Assembly (NCBI RefSeq): GCF_002104765.1
Contig: NZ_NCXM01000013.1
Coordinates: 62,001-126,000 of the forward strand
Source of the DNA: Mycolicibacterium vulneris
GTDB lineage: Bacteria > Actinomycetota > Actinomycetes > Mycobacteriales > Mycobacteriaceae
Length of the DNA: 64,000 bases
Direction: 5' to 3'
The notes beneath the pieces are model-generated. The model was not told the origin of the DNA and did not search any database. It saw only the letters and a list, made by a program, of their open reading frames with translations. Both the position numbers and the translations under genes were made by a program. Shown here one piece after another: positions 9,322 through 21,260 of the stretch (positions are counted from its first letter, which is position 1; every line of letters starts with the position of its first letter).

Positions 9322-10392
9322 TCAGGCTTCGGCGTGTGCGGCGAACGCGTCGACCTCGACGACATGCGATAGCGCGCGGGCAATGTTCTTCGGACCGACG
9401 CCTCTTGCGTCGTTGCCCTTGAGCGCACCGATCAGTGCGAGCCCTTGACCGAGGGGCCAGATGACGTTCTGGCGGTAGTGCAACTGCAATTCGTCGAGGC
9501 TGTAGCCCTGAACCCCGTGTTGCACCAGGCCGTCATGGTAGCGGCGAAGTAGGAGTTCCCAGCTGGCGGACAGATCATCGGGTTCCATACTTCCGCCGAG
9601 CAGGTTGGCGACGTCCATGCTGCTGCGCGCGGCGGCTAGGGTCTGCCAGTCGATGATCACCGGGCGCCCGTCTTCGCGGAAAAAGATATTATCCAGGCGA
9701 CAGTCGTTGTGTACCAACGTATGAGGACCCTCGCCGAGGCGCGCGATGAGATCTTCCCAGCGGGCCGGGTCCGTCGGGATCTGCTGGCGCTGGCTGGGCG
9801 TCGCATATGCCTCGAGTGCATCGATTCCGCTGACCATCAGCTGGGCCGTCATCTGACGGAACGTGCCTTCGCAAGGGTTGGTCAACCACGGGCTCCCGAG
9901 AGTTGGAGATTCCCAATGCGCGGCATGCAGGGCCGCAAGCGCATCGAGGCACTGCTCGGCGTCGGAGGCGCTCAATCCGGCCGCCTGATCGCCGGGACGC
10001 AGTGCGGCCAGATCTTCCAGCAGCAGCGGTGCCTTGTGCCCGTCGCCGGGATGGAACAACGCCGCCGTTTCTATCGGGAGATCGGCGGCGAACTCCCGAT
10101 AGAAACGCACCTCCCGGTCGAATAGTCCCATCGCCGCCTCCATTTGACGATGGACGTCGCCCTGGCCGCGCAGCTTGCCCACGAGTGAGGCCGGTCCGGG
10201 CTCACCATCGGCGTAATCGATTCGCAAACGCGCGATTTCTGTCGTCGCACCGCCGAAAGCCAGTGGTTCTGGGACCACCGCCTTTACCGGAGCGCCAGTG
10301 TGCCCGCCGTCGCGCAGCACCCGGTCCACCCAGCTTGCGTCCAGCTGGGCGAAACGCGGATCCAGGGGCGCCTTGGGGGCTGTGGCCTTCAT
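9322..10392 (-). CDS. Phosphotransferase of the APH / ecdysteroid-kinase-like family
   Basis: A 356-residue kinase-fold protein. The catalytic loop is HNDCRLDNIFF near residue 228 (Brenner motif HxDxxxxN), followed by the metal-binding Asp in PVIIDWQTLAAA. An N-terminal lobe with LVGKLRG carries the expected ATP-contacting Lys. Mycobacterial members of this family are often found with acyl-CoA or oxidoreductase genes and are not drug-resistance enzymes. The start overlaps the stop of the upstream LLM gene (ATGA), showing close coupling. It probably phosphorylates a small hydroxylated metabolite handled by the two LLM oxidoreductases around it; that substrate link is inference. Confidence 0.85.
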   Translation of the reverse strand: MKATAPKAPLDPRFAQLDASWVDRVLRDGGHTGAPVKAVVPEPLAFGGATTEIARLRIDYADGEPGPASLVGKLRGQGDVHRQMEAAMGLFDREVRFYREFAADLPIETAALFHPGDGHKAPLLLEDLAALRPGDQAAGLSASDAEQCLDALAALHAAHWESPTLGSPWLTNPCEGTFRQMTAQLMVSGIDALEAYATPSQRQQIPTDPARWEDLIARLGEGPHTLVHNDCRLDNIFFREDGRPVIIDWQTLAAARSSMDVANLLGGSMEPDDLSASWELLLRRYHDGLVQHGVQGYSLDELQLHYRQNVIWPLGQGLALIGALKGNDARGVGPKNIARALSHVVEVDAFAAHAEA

Positions 10393-11504
10393 GCTGCTTT
10401 AACCCGTTGTGCTCGCCAGGCGGCGGCGAGTTCGGCGTTTTGTCCGGGAGTCGAGCCGTAGGTAACGATTTCGTCGGCGCCGGCATCGCGGTAGGCGCGC
10501 AACCGGTCAACACAGTGCGCAACCGATCCGATCGCACACGATTCCTGCATCCAGTCGTCCGGCACGGCGCGGGCCGGCTCCGCCATTTCGGCGCGGTGGT
10601 AGGCGGAGTCAGCGATCGAGTCGTGACCCTGCAGGGATTGATGAGATCGGATCTGCGCCAATGTGTCTAGGTTCCAGCCGTTCATCGTGCACAGCGCGTC
10701 GCCCCAGCCGGGGGCCTGGAGGTAGGTGAGGGCCCGCGCGTGGCAGAGTTGACGCGTTTCGGTGTCGTCGAGTTCTGGCGCAGTCACCACGCATTGCGCG
10801 ATCCGCAGTGTCGCGGGGTCGCGGCCAACGGCTTCGCACGCGTGGTGTAGCCGTTGGACCGCGTCGCGGGTCGCCTCCGGGGTCATGTTCGGTATCAGCA
10901 GCACACCATCCATGACTCGCGCCGCGGCCGTCGCGCCGCGGGGGAGCCCGAACGTCCCGAACCACACCTGAGGATCGGGACCGTCGTGACGGTCGTCCAT
11001 CTTCAGGCGGGTGAACGAGCCGGCGGGGCCGTCGTAGTGGACCTGCTCGCCGGCCCACAGGCGCCGCACGATACGCACGTAGTCCTCCAGCGCGCGAAAT
11101 CCATTCTGGTGTTCATAGCCGGCACCACCGCCACCACCGCGGCCAAGGCCGAGGACGAACCGCGACCCGTACGCCGCCTGCATGGTCGACGCGAAGGCCG
11201 CGGCGTGCATCGGGTGCCGCGCGAACGCCGGCACCACGCCGGTGGCGAGACCGACTCGCGACGTCAGCGCGCCGACGCCACCGAGGATTGCGCCCGCCTC
11301 TTTCAGATTCCATCGTTCTGAGAGGAAAATGCGTCGAAAGCCGATCCGTTCGGCCTCCGCACCGTCGGCGACACCCTGCCGCGGTGAGCGCTCGTCAGTC
11401 TCGTAGCGGCCGTGCGGGGATGCCTTGACCCGTCCCGCGATGACGAATGCGCTCAGATCGTCGATCACCTCGTTGCGTTCGATGACTGGGCACAAATCGG
11501 TCAC
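10389..11504 (-). CDS. LLM-class (F420-dependent type) oxidoreductase
   Basis: A second, clearly different LLM-superfamily enzyme of 371 residues. Family features are GVGALTSRVGLATGV near residue 76, FARHPMHAAAFASTMQAAYG, the glycine-rich FVLGLGRGGGGGAGY near residue 122, and a C-terminal IGSVAHCVDRLRAYRDAGAD. It overlaps by four bases both the upstream TetR gene and the downstream kinase gene, so all three are translated as one unit. Sharing little obvious sequence with the other LLM protein of the operon, it probably acts on a different step. F420 or FMN use is not settled by the sequence. Confidence 0.85.
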   Translation of the reverse strand: MTDLCPVIERNEVIDDLSAFVIAGRVKASPHGRYETDERSPRQGVADGAEAERIGFRRIFLSERWNLKEAGAILGGVGALTSRVGLATGVVPAFARHPMHAAAFASTMQAAYGSRFVLGLGRGGGGGAGYEHQNGFRALEDYVRIVRRLWAGEQVHYDGPAGSFTRLKMDDRHDGPDPQVWFGTFGLPRGATAAARVMDGVLLIPNMTPEATRDAVQRLHHACEAVGRDPATLRIAQCVVTAPELDDTETRQLCHARALTYLQAPGWGDALCTMNGWNLDTLAQIRSHQSLQGHDSIADSAYHRAEMAEPARAVPDDWMQESCAIGSVAHCVDRLRAYRDAGADEIVTYGSTPGQNAELAAAWRAQRVKAA

Positions 11505-12169
11505 TGTGCTTCCTTTCCGAGCGCTGCCACCCCGGCGAGCACAACTCGTAGCGCTGATTCGAAATCCCGATCCGAAAGCCCACTCGCATACATCGCGGCG
11601 ATCTCGGAGAAGTGCTTGAACTCATCGCGCGGGAGCGCGCCGATGCGACGGCGACGGCCGCCGTCACGATCCCGGTCGGCGACTTCGGCTGCGCGCCGCT
11701 GCGCGAAGCCCGCCGTAAAGAATGTCAGTGCATACCACGCGCTCACTGCCTGCTCCGAGTCCAAACCCGCCTCGCGCAGTGCGCCCAAGACCATCTCCAC
11801 GCCTCGAAATGCCGCCGTGGAGTTGAGGTGTTGGCGCGCGGAGATCTCCGCAAGCTCCGGGTGGCGCCGAAACAACTGCTCGACTTTGATGAAATAGTCA
11901 ACGATCCGGGCATCCCACGGCAGTTCGCGACCCGCCAACTCAACTTCCGTTACCAAGCGATCCGCCAGCACACTGAGCAGATCTTCCTTGGTCGGGAAGT
12001 ATCGATACAGCGACATCGCCGCACAGCCCAGCCGATCGCCGAGCTTGCGCATACTCAGCCCGCCGAACCCGTCGGCGGCAATGACGGCTGCGGCAGCGTC
12101 CACAATGCGTTCGTGAGTCAGCTCAGGCACCACCGAGCTCGAATCGGCTGACCGGATCTGCTCTCGCAT
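11501..12169 (-). CDS. TetR-family regulator heading the LLM-kinase operon
   Basis: A 222-residue TetR protein. The helix-turn-helix covers about residues 19-65 (IVDAAAAVIAADGFGGLSM, RKLGDRLGCAAMSLYRYF, PTKEDLLSVL), and a C-terminal domain of the TetR_C class follows, ending in a basic RDRDGGRRRR stretch. I chose the ATG at 12169; a TTG nine bases earlier is possible. Perfect palindromes lie 11 to 30 bases upstream, leaving little room for a leader, so a leaderless or short-leader transcript under autorepression is likely. The stop overlaps the LLM gene start, making it the first gene of a four-gene operon. Confidence 0.86.
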   Translation of the reverse strand: MREQIRSADSSSVVPELTHERIVDAAAAVIAADGFGGLSMRKLGDRLGCAAMSLYRYFPTKEDLLSVLADRLVTEVELAGRELPWDARIVDYFIKVEQLFRRHPELAEISARQHLNSTAAFRGVEMVLGALREAGLDSEQAVSAWYALTFFTAGFAQRRAAEVADRDRDGGRRRRIGALPRDEFKHFSEIAAMYASGLSDRDFESALRVVLAGVAALGKEAQ

Positions 12170-12179
12170 GGCCGTCAAC

Positions 12180-12199
12180 TTACGCGTAACTTACGCGTA
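12180..12199. promoter_or_regulatory. Tandem TTACGCGTA palindromes, probable TetR operator
   Basis: TTACGCGTAA at 12180-12189 is a perfect 10-bp palindrome. A second copy, TTACGCGTA, follows at 12191-12199, giving an 11-bp period (one helical turn). The pair ends 11 bases upstream of the TetR start and so covers the probable promoter. This is a typical arrangement for two TetR dimers on one face of DNA. Confidence 0.65.
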
Positions 12200-12397
12200 C
12201 GGTCAATGCTGCCCGGCGCCGGAACGGTCCAAGGGATATCCAAGGGGGATAAGGGCGGCGCTGCTCGAAACCCGATATCGCCGGCTACCGGGTCGTCACA
12301 ATCCGGGCGCGCCGACACCACCGTCAGGCCGTCAACTTGGGCCGCCCGGGACCTTGTCGGGGCGCGTAGCAATCTGGGAGGACGGCGCTATTTGCGG

Positions 12398-13696
12398 CTA
12401 GTCGTCGTCCTGCGCGGCCTCCGGCGGCTCCTGCAACGCCCGGGCCAGAACCGGATCCACCAATTCGCGCTGCCACGGCCGTGCCTGCCCGGCGCGCAGG
12501 AACCTCTCGACGGCGTCGAACGGATCGGGCACGGGCGTCCAGTCCCAGCACAGCCGTCGCACCAAGTCGGGCGAGACCAGGTTCTCGGTGGGGACGTGGA
12601 CCCGCTCGGAGACCTCCGAGAGCGCCGAGCGCGCGGCTTCCAGCCGGGCTGCGGCCTCCGGTTTGCGCCTGCCCCACCGCGCCGGCGGCGGCGGACCGTT
12701 CGGCGGCTCGCTGTCCCCGGGTGGGTTCTTGGTCCGCCGGGCCTCTTCCAGCGCCCCCAGCCACGTCGCGGCGCTGCGCCGCTGATTGCGCCCACCGAAC
12801 ACCGGCAAGGCGACGAGCTCCTCGACGGTTGTCGGGTTGGCCAGGGCGGCATCGATGATGGCCGAGTCGGGCAAAATGCGGCGCGGCGCGATGTCGCGGC
12901 GCTGCGCGATCCGGTCGCGCGTCAGCCACAATTCGCGGACCGCGGCCAGGCCACGCTGATCGCGCACCCGATGGATGCCCGACGTTCGCCGCCACCGGTC
13001 CCGCCGCACGGCCGGATCTTTCGAACCCACTTCGCGCAGATACTCGAATTCCTGTGCGGCCCAATCGGTTTTACCTTGCTCGGCCAGCACGTCGGCGATC
13101 GCGGCGCGCAGCTCGATGAGCAGTTCCACATCCAGGGCGGCGTAGTTGAGCCAATCGGCGGGCAGGGGCCGCTTGGACCAGTCGGCCGCGCCGTGCCCCT
13201 TGGCCAGCCCGAAACCCAGCAGCCGCTCGATCATGGTCGCCAGGTTCACGCGTTCGAACCCGGCCAGCCGTCCGGCGAGTTCGGTGTCGTACAGCGCCGG
13301 CGGCCGCAGGCCCACCTCGGCCAGGCAGGGCAGGTCCTGATCGGCGGAGTGCAGGATCCATTCGTCGCTGGCCAGCACCTCGGCCACCGGCCGCAAAGCT
13401 TCGAGCGGATCGGCGCCGTGGCTCACCGGATCGATCAGCACGGTGCCGGAACCGGCCCGGCGGATCTGGATCAGGTAGGCCCGGTTGGAGTAGCGGAACC
13501 CCGACGCACGCTCGGCGTCCACCGCGAACGGCCCGCGCCCACGGTCCAGTCGCTGCGCGGCGGCTTCGATCTCGTGCACGCTCACCGAGATGGGCGGCAC
13601 ACCCCCGGAGGGGTGCGGCAGCGGGGTGGGCGCGGGGTCGGTGCCTACGTCACCGGGCGCGCTGCTACCCGGCCCGTCGGCCGACGGTTCGCCCAT
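12398..13696 (-). CDS. Ribonuclease D-like DEDDy 3'-5' exonuclease with HRDC domain
   Basis: A 432-residue protein (Rv2681 type) of the RNase D family, which trims the 3' ends of tRNA and other RNAs. The three exonuclease blocks are visible: FAVDAERASGFRYSNRAYL near residue 57, HSADQDLPCLAEVG near residue 116 and NYAALDVELLIELR near residue 183. The last contains Tyr-x3-Asp, marking the DEDDy class. An HRDC-like helical domain follows (about residues 215-300), then an Ala/Arg-rich tail. The start lies one base from the stop of the upstream DUF3000 gene, so the two form a transcription unit, as in M. tuberculosis. Confidence 0.9.
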   Translation of the reverse strand: MGEPSADGPGSSAPGDVGTDPAPTPLPHPSGGVPPISVSVHEIEAAAQRLDRGRGPFAVDAERASGFRYSNRAYLIQIRRAGSGTVLIDPVSHGADPLEALRPVAEVLASDEWILHSADQDLPCLAEVGLRPPALYDTELAGRLAGFERVNLATMIERLLGFGLAKGHGAADWSKRPLPADWLNYAALDVELLIELRAAIADVLAEQGKTDWAAQEFEYLREVGSKDPAVRRDRWRRTSGIHRVRDQRGLAAVRELWLTRDRIAQRRDIAPRRILPDSAIIDAALANPTTVEELVALPVFGGRNQRRSAATWLGALEEARRTKNPPGDSEPPNGPPPPARWGRRKPEAAARLEAARSALSEVSERVHVPTENLVSPDLVRRLCWDWTPVPDPFDAVERFLRAGQARPWQRELVDPVLARALQEPPEAAQDDD

Positions 13697-13697
13697 G

Positions 13698-14279
13698 CTA
13701 GGCGCGTGACCGCGAGCTCAGGTCGGTGACTCCGGCGGGGGGTAGGCCCGCGGCGTGCTCCAGTACCTCGCAGAACGCCTCGACGTGCCCGCCGACCGCG
13801 GGCGACGTCGCGGTCCACGACGCACGCAGCTCGAGCTGGTGGGCGCGCGGCGGCCCGGAGATGTCTCCGTAGCGTACCGATGTGGTGGCGGTGACGGTGC
13901 CGCCCAGGGCGACGACTTGTTCCATACGTGACTCCAGTGCCTCGACTAGCCAGCTCCACGCTACTTCGGGCAGCAGCGGGTCGACCGCCTCACTGGGGTC
14001 AAGGTCGGCCTGGATGTAGGCGACCATGCGGATGGTGCCGTCCCACGCGTCGGCGCCTTCGGGGTCGTACAGCAGGATCAACCGTCCGAAGGCGTCGCCG
14101 TCGGACCGCTCGGGAATGATGTCGCTATCGGGATGTTTGACCTCGGCGCCCAAGGCGTAACTGTGGGGAGCCAAGCGTTGCGGCGGCCGGATGGGACCCA
14201 ACTCGATCTCCGACCGCACGACGACGGCGTTCATCGCCTCCACCGCCTCGCGGAATGGGGCCGGTTCGGATGAGGTCAC
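13698..14279 (-). CDS. DUF3000 family protein
   Basis: A 193-residue conserved actinobacterial protein of unknown function (Rv2680 type). The sequence has LGPIRPPQRLAPHSYALGAE, DAFGRLILLYDPEGADAWDG and a C-terminal EAFCEVLEHAAGLPP, all typical of the family. I chose the GTG at 14279 because AGGAG stands 9 bases upstream; the frame extends further but into low-quality sequence. It is the first gene of a pair with RNase D. No enzymatic motif is visible. Confidence 0.85.
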   Translation of the reverse strand: MTSSEPAPFREAVEAMNAVVVRSEIELGPIRPPQRLAPHSYALGAEVKHPDSDIIPERSDGDAFGRLILLYDPEGADAWDGTIRMVAYIQADLDPSEAVDPLLPEVAWSWLVEALESRMEQVVALGGTVTATTSVRYGDISGPPRAHQLELRASWTATSPAVGGHVEAFCEVLEHAAGLPPAGVTDLSSRSRA

Positions 14280-14453
14280 TTGGCGCCGCTCCTGTTCATC
14301 CCGACCGTTCTGCGTCGTCACGGCACGGGTCACAGGGATCGACGCTAGACCTACAGCCCGACACGCCGCGACAGGCGCGCCGCGTTTCAAACCGCCCGCG
14401 ACCGAGCCGTTACCAGGCCTCCACCAAAGCTATATATGCAGCTCAGGCCGCGA

Positions 14454-18475
<4,022 letters not shown>

Positions 18476-18532
18476 CCGCGCCGGCGACGATATGGCGCGT
18501 AGCGCCAAAAATGACGTCGAGGAGCGGCGCTG

Positions 18533-19282
18533 ATGACTGAGTTCGACCCGACCGACCCCACCCGCTTCGAGGAGATGTACCGCGACCAGCGCACATCGCA
18601 CGGCCTGCCGGCCGCCACACCGTGGGACATCGGCGGCCCGCAGCCGGTGGTCCAGCAGCTCGTCGCGCTGGGCGCCATCAAGGGTGAGGTGCTCGACCCG
18701 GGCACCGGCCCGGGCCATCACGCAATCTACTACGCGTCCAAGGGCTATTCGGCGACCGGCATCGACGGGTCGGCGGGCGCCATCGAGCGCGCCCGGGAGA
18801 ACGCCCAAAAGGCCGGGGTGTCGGTCAATTTCGAGCTGGCCGACGCGACGAAGCTGGAAGGGTTCGACGGCCGGTTCGACACGGTGGTCGACTGCGCCTT
18901 CTACCACACCTTCAGCACCGAGCCCGAGTTGCGCCGGTCCTATGTGCAGGCATTGCACCGCGCCACCAAACCGGGCGCGCGGCTGTACATGTTCGAGTTC
19001 GGCGAGCACGACGTCAATGGCTTCAAGATGCTGCGGTCGTTGTCGGAGAACGACTTTCGCGACGTGCTCCCGGACGGTGGCTGGGAGATCACCTATCTGG
19101 GCACGACCACCTATCGGGTCAACGTCAGCGTGGAGTCCATCGAGGCGATGGCCAAGCGCAACCCCGACATGGCCGACCAGGCGGAGAAGTTACTGGAGCG
19201 CTTCCGGGTGATCGAGCCGTGGCTCGAGGGGGACCGGGCGCACGCCCCGTTCTGGGAAGTGCACGCCACCCGGGTGGACTGA
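18533..19282 (+). CDS. Class I SAM-dependent methyltransferase
   Basis: A 249-residue methyltransferase (Rv2675c type). The SAM site is VLDPGTGPGHHAIYYASKG near residue 53, with the acidic residue ATGIDGSAGAIERAREN near residue 77, then FDTVVDCAFYHTFS near residue 117. It lies 57 bases downstream of hemQ in the same direction and may belong to the haem operon transcript, as in M. tuberculosis. The substrate is unknown; the family also includes thiopurine/tellurite-type methyltransferases. Confidence 0.88.
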   Translation: MTEFDPTDPTRFEEMYRDQRTSHGLPAATPWDIGGPQPVVQQLVALGAIKGEVLDPGTGPGHHAIYYASKGYSATGIDGSAGAIERARENAQKAGVSVNFELADATKLEGFDGRFDTVVDCAFYHTFSTEPELRRSYVQALHRATKPGARLYMFEFGEHDVNGFKMLRSLSENDFRDVLPDGGWEITYLGTTTYRVNVSVESIEAMAKRNPDMADQAEKLLERFRVIEPWLEGDRAHAPFWEVHATRVD

Positions 19283-19318
19283 ATCGCCGTCAGCGCCACG
19301 TGCTAGTACCGCGAAACA

Positions 19319-19361
19319 TAAACCACGGCGCCGGTTGTCGGCGTGTCGTGTGCGTGGTTTA
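19319..19361. terminator. Inverted repeat between convergent genes, possible bidirectional terminator
   Basis: TAAACCACG at 19319-19327 pairs perfectly with CGTGGTTTA at 19353-19361 around a 25-base loop containing a smaller CGCC/GGCG stem. It sits in the 109-bp gap between the methyltransferase gene and convergent msrB. There is no U-tract, which is common for mycobacterial terminators. Confidence 0.4.
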
Positions 19362-19391
19362 AGTGTCGCCGAGACGGCAACGGGCCCCGGG

Positions 19392-19814
19392 CTATCCGCC
19401 CGCCGGCACCAGCCGCAGCGAGACCGAGTTGATGCAGTACCGCTGGTCGGTCGGCGTCGGGTAGCCCTCGCCGGCGAACACGTGGCCCAGGTGGCTGTGG
19501 CAGTTCGCGCACAGCACCTCGGTGCGCGTCGTGCCCATGGAATGGTCGGGCCGCAGGATCACCGCGTCGGACTTCGCCGGGTCGAAGAATGACGGCCAGC
19601 CGCAGTGCGACTCGAACTTCTCTGTGCTGCGGAACAATTCGGCACCACAGGCCCGGCACTGGTACACGCCTTCGGTTTTGGTGTCGGTGTATTCACCGGT
19701 GAAGGGCCGCTCGGTGCCGGCGCGGCGCAGCACGTGGAACTCTTCCGGGCTGAGTTTCTTGCGCCACTCGTCGTCGCTCAGGTGCAGCTTGGGCTGCGAC
19801 ACATCACTGGTCAT
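19392..19814 (-). CDS. msrB: Peptide methionine (R)-S-oxide reductase
   Basis: A 140-residue MsrB that reduces free and protein-bound methionine-R-sulfoxide. The two zinc-binding pairs CRAC and CANC are present. Between them lies the substrate-binding stretch FESHCGWPSFFDP, and the resolving/catalytic Cys region is DQRYCINSVSLRL near the C-terminus. The chosen ATG (MTSDVSQPKLHLSDDEW) has GAGGAG upstream. It is a cytosolic oxidative-damage repair enzyme and converges on the methyltransferase gene. Confidence 0.95.
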   Translation of the reverse strand: MTSDVSQPKLHLSDDEWRKKLSPEEFHVLRRAGTERPFTGEYTDTKTEGVYQCRACGAELFRSTEKFESHCGWPSFFDPAKSDAVILRPDHSMGTTRTEVLCANCHSHLGHVFAGEGYPTPTDQRYCINSVSLRLVPAGG

Positions 19815-19876
19815 CGGCACCACTCCTCATCGCTTCGCTCTGCATCGTCGCTGGCGGCAGGGGTCATGCACCCACG

Positions 19877-21232
19877 CTAGCGCGATTGGCGGTGACCCGC
19901 TGCTTCCGGCTCCGCTGCGCTTGCGGGCGCGATCGCCTCGTGGTCGGGCTCGGCCGTCAGCCACGCAGGATCGATGCCGTCGTCCAGCCGGTTTTCGGCC
20001 TTGGCATCCAAATAACGGAAGAGCAGCACGGTGAAGGCGACGATCAGCAGCAGCGACCAGCCGTAGGTGATCTTGAGGTAATGCAAGGCGCGGCCGTATC
20101 TCATGTACTTGTAGATCAGCCAGTCGTCCAGCGCCATGAAGCCATAGATCCCGAGCCAGGCCGGCCAGTTGCGGATCAGCGAGTTACGCAGCACCACCGT
20201 CATCAGGAACGGGAAGAGCATCATCGAGTAGTAGCCCTGGGCCAGTGACGACACCAGGAACGACCACAGCAGCAGCACACCCGACGAGCTGGTGAACCAG
20301 AACAGCGGGTCTCGGGTGCGGTAGTAGCGGTACAACAGCCACATCGCACCGATCATCAGCAGGGTGAACAGGATTCGCATGAACACGATCAGCCAGGTGG
20401 GCAGGCCGAAGTACACACCGTTGCCTTCGACGGAGCTGTTGAAATAGTCCCGGGTGCCGAGGAAGTAGGGCACCGTTTTGGTGACGAAGTCCATGGGATC
20501 GCTCACCAACGGCCATGCTGCCACGTTGACGACGACGGGAATCGCGATGGCCGGCACCAGCGTCCGCCACTGGCGATTCAGCAGCGGCAGCAACAGCAGT
20601 GGGCCCAGCACGGGTTTGAGCGTGAGCGTCAGGCCGATCACCAAGCCGGCCCACCACTGGCGCCCGGCCCTCCCGTCCAGCAACCACCGGAAGAACAGCA
20701 CCTCCGCCAGCAGCACACAGCCGTTGATATTCGTGAACACCAGCGTGCTGGTCACGCTCTCCGTGCAGAACATGGCCAGCAGCAGGGCGGGCGCGGCGAC
20801 CGAGGACAGCGTGAATTTGAACATCCGCAACAGCAGATACCAGGCGATCAGGATGGCCACGGTGTTGATCAGGATGAACAGGTAGCGCGACGGCGTGAAG
20901 GGCAGGTATCCGAACGGCGCCATCAACAGCGTGCCGCCCGGCGGGTACAGGTAGTGCGGGTCGACGTAGTCGAAGTGCTCGTTGTAGATGTCCCAGCCGT
21001 GCCGGAAGTTGAGGACCGCGCGGTACACCGGTTTGAAGTCGTCGGTGATGTTGCCGTTGAGGGTGAGGATGATGCTTCGGTGCAACACCGACATGATGGC
21101 CACCGGCCACAGCGCCATCCGCAGCACCGTCGACGTGCTCGGCGGGCCTGTGCGGGGGCCGAAGGCGGTCAGGGTCCAATCACGCAAGCCGGTTCGGGTC
21201 GATTCAGCTGCCGTCACCAGCGCACCGTACAC
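19877..21232 (-). CDS. aftC: Alpha-(1->3)-arabinofuranosyltransferase
   Basis: A 451-residue polytopic membrane protein of the GT-C fold (DUF2029 class), matching Rv2673 AftC in place and length. It adds alpha-1,3 branches to the arabinan of arabinogalactan and lipoarabinomannan, using decaprenyl-phosphoarabinose on the outer face of the membrane. The catalytic acidic motif is ITDDFKPVYRAVL near residue 61, followed by YLYPPGGTLLMAPFGYLP; about ten transmembrane segments follow. The start is GTG at 21232 (MYGALVTAAES); a GTG five codons later is possible. The C-terminal tail is acidic and cytosolic. Confidence 0.93.
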   Translation of the reverse strand: MYGALVTAAESTRTGLRDWTLTAFGPRTGPPSTSTVLRMALWPVAIMSVLHRSIILTLNGNITDDFKPVYRAVLNFRHGWDIYNEHFDYVDPHYLYPPGGTLLMAPFGYLPFTPSRYLFILINTVAILIAWYLLLRMFKFTLSSVAAPALLLAMFCTESVTSTLVFTNINGCVLLAEVLFFRWLLDGRAGRQWWAGLVIGLTLTLKPVLGPLLLLPLLNRQWRTLVPAIAIPVVVNVAAWPLVSDPMDFVTKTVPYFLGTRDYFNSSVEGNGVYFGLPTWLIVFMRILFTLLMIGAMWLLYRYYRTRDPLFWFTSSSGVLLLWSFLVSSLAQGYYSMMLFPFLMTVVLRNSLIRNWPAWLGIYGFMALDDWLIYKYMRYGRALHYLKITYGWSLLLIVAFTVLLFRYLDAKAENRLDDGIDPAWLTAEPDHEAIAPASAAEPEAAGHRQSR

Positions 21233-21260
21233 CGGCGCCCATGGACGCCGGAAAGCAGCG

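Noticed and set aside
9322..10392. Aminoglycoside resistance kinase
   Set aside because: The APH fold is shared, but the metabolic operon and ecdysteroid-kinase-like features make drug resistance unsupported.
12206..13729. Long plus-strand ORF of 507 codons over the RNase D gene
   Set aside because: It is an antisense shadow: Gly/Arg/Gln-rich with no motif, while the minus strand holds all RNase D exonuclease blocks.
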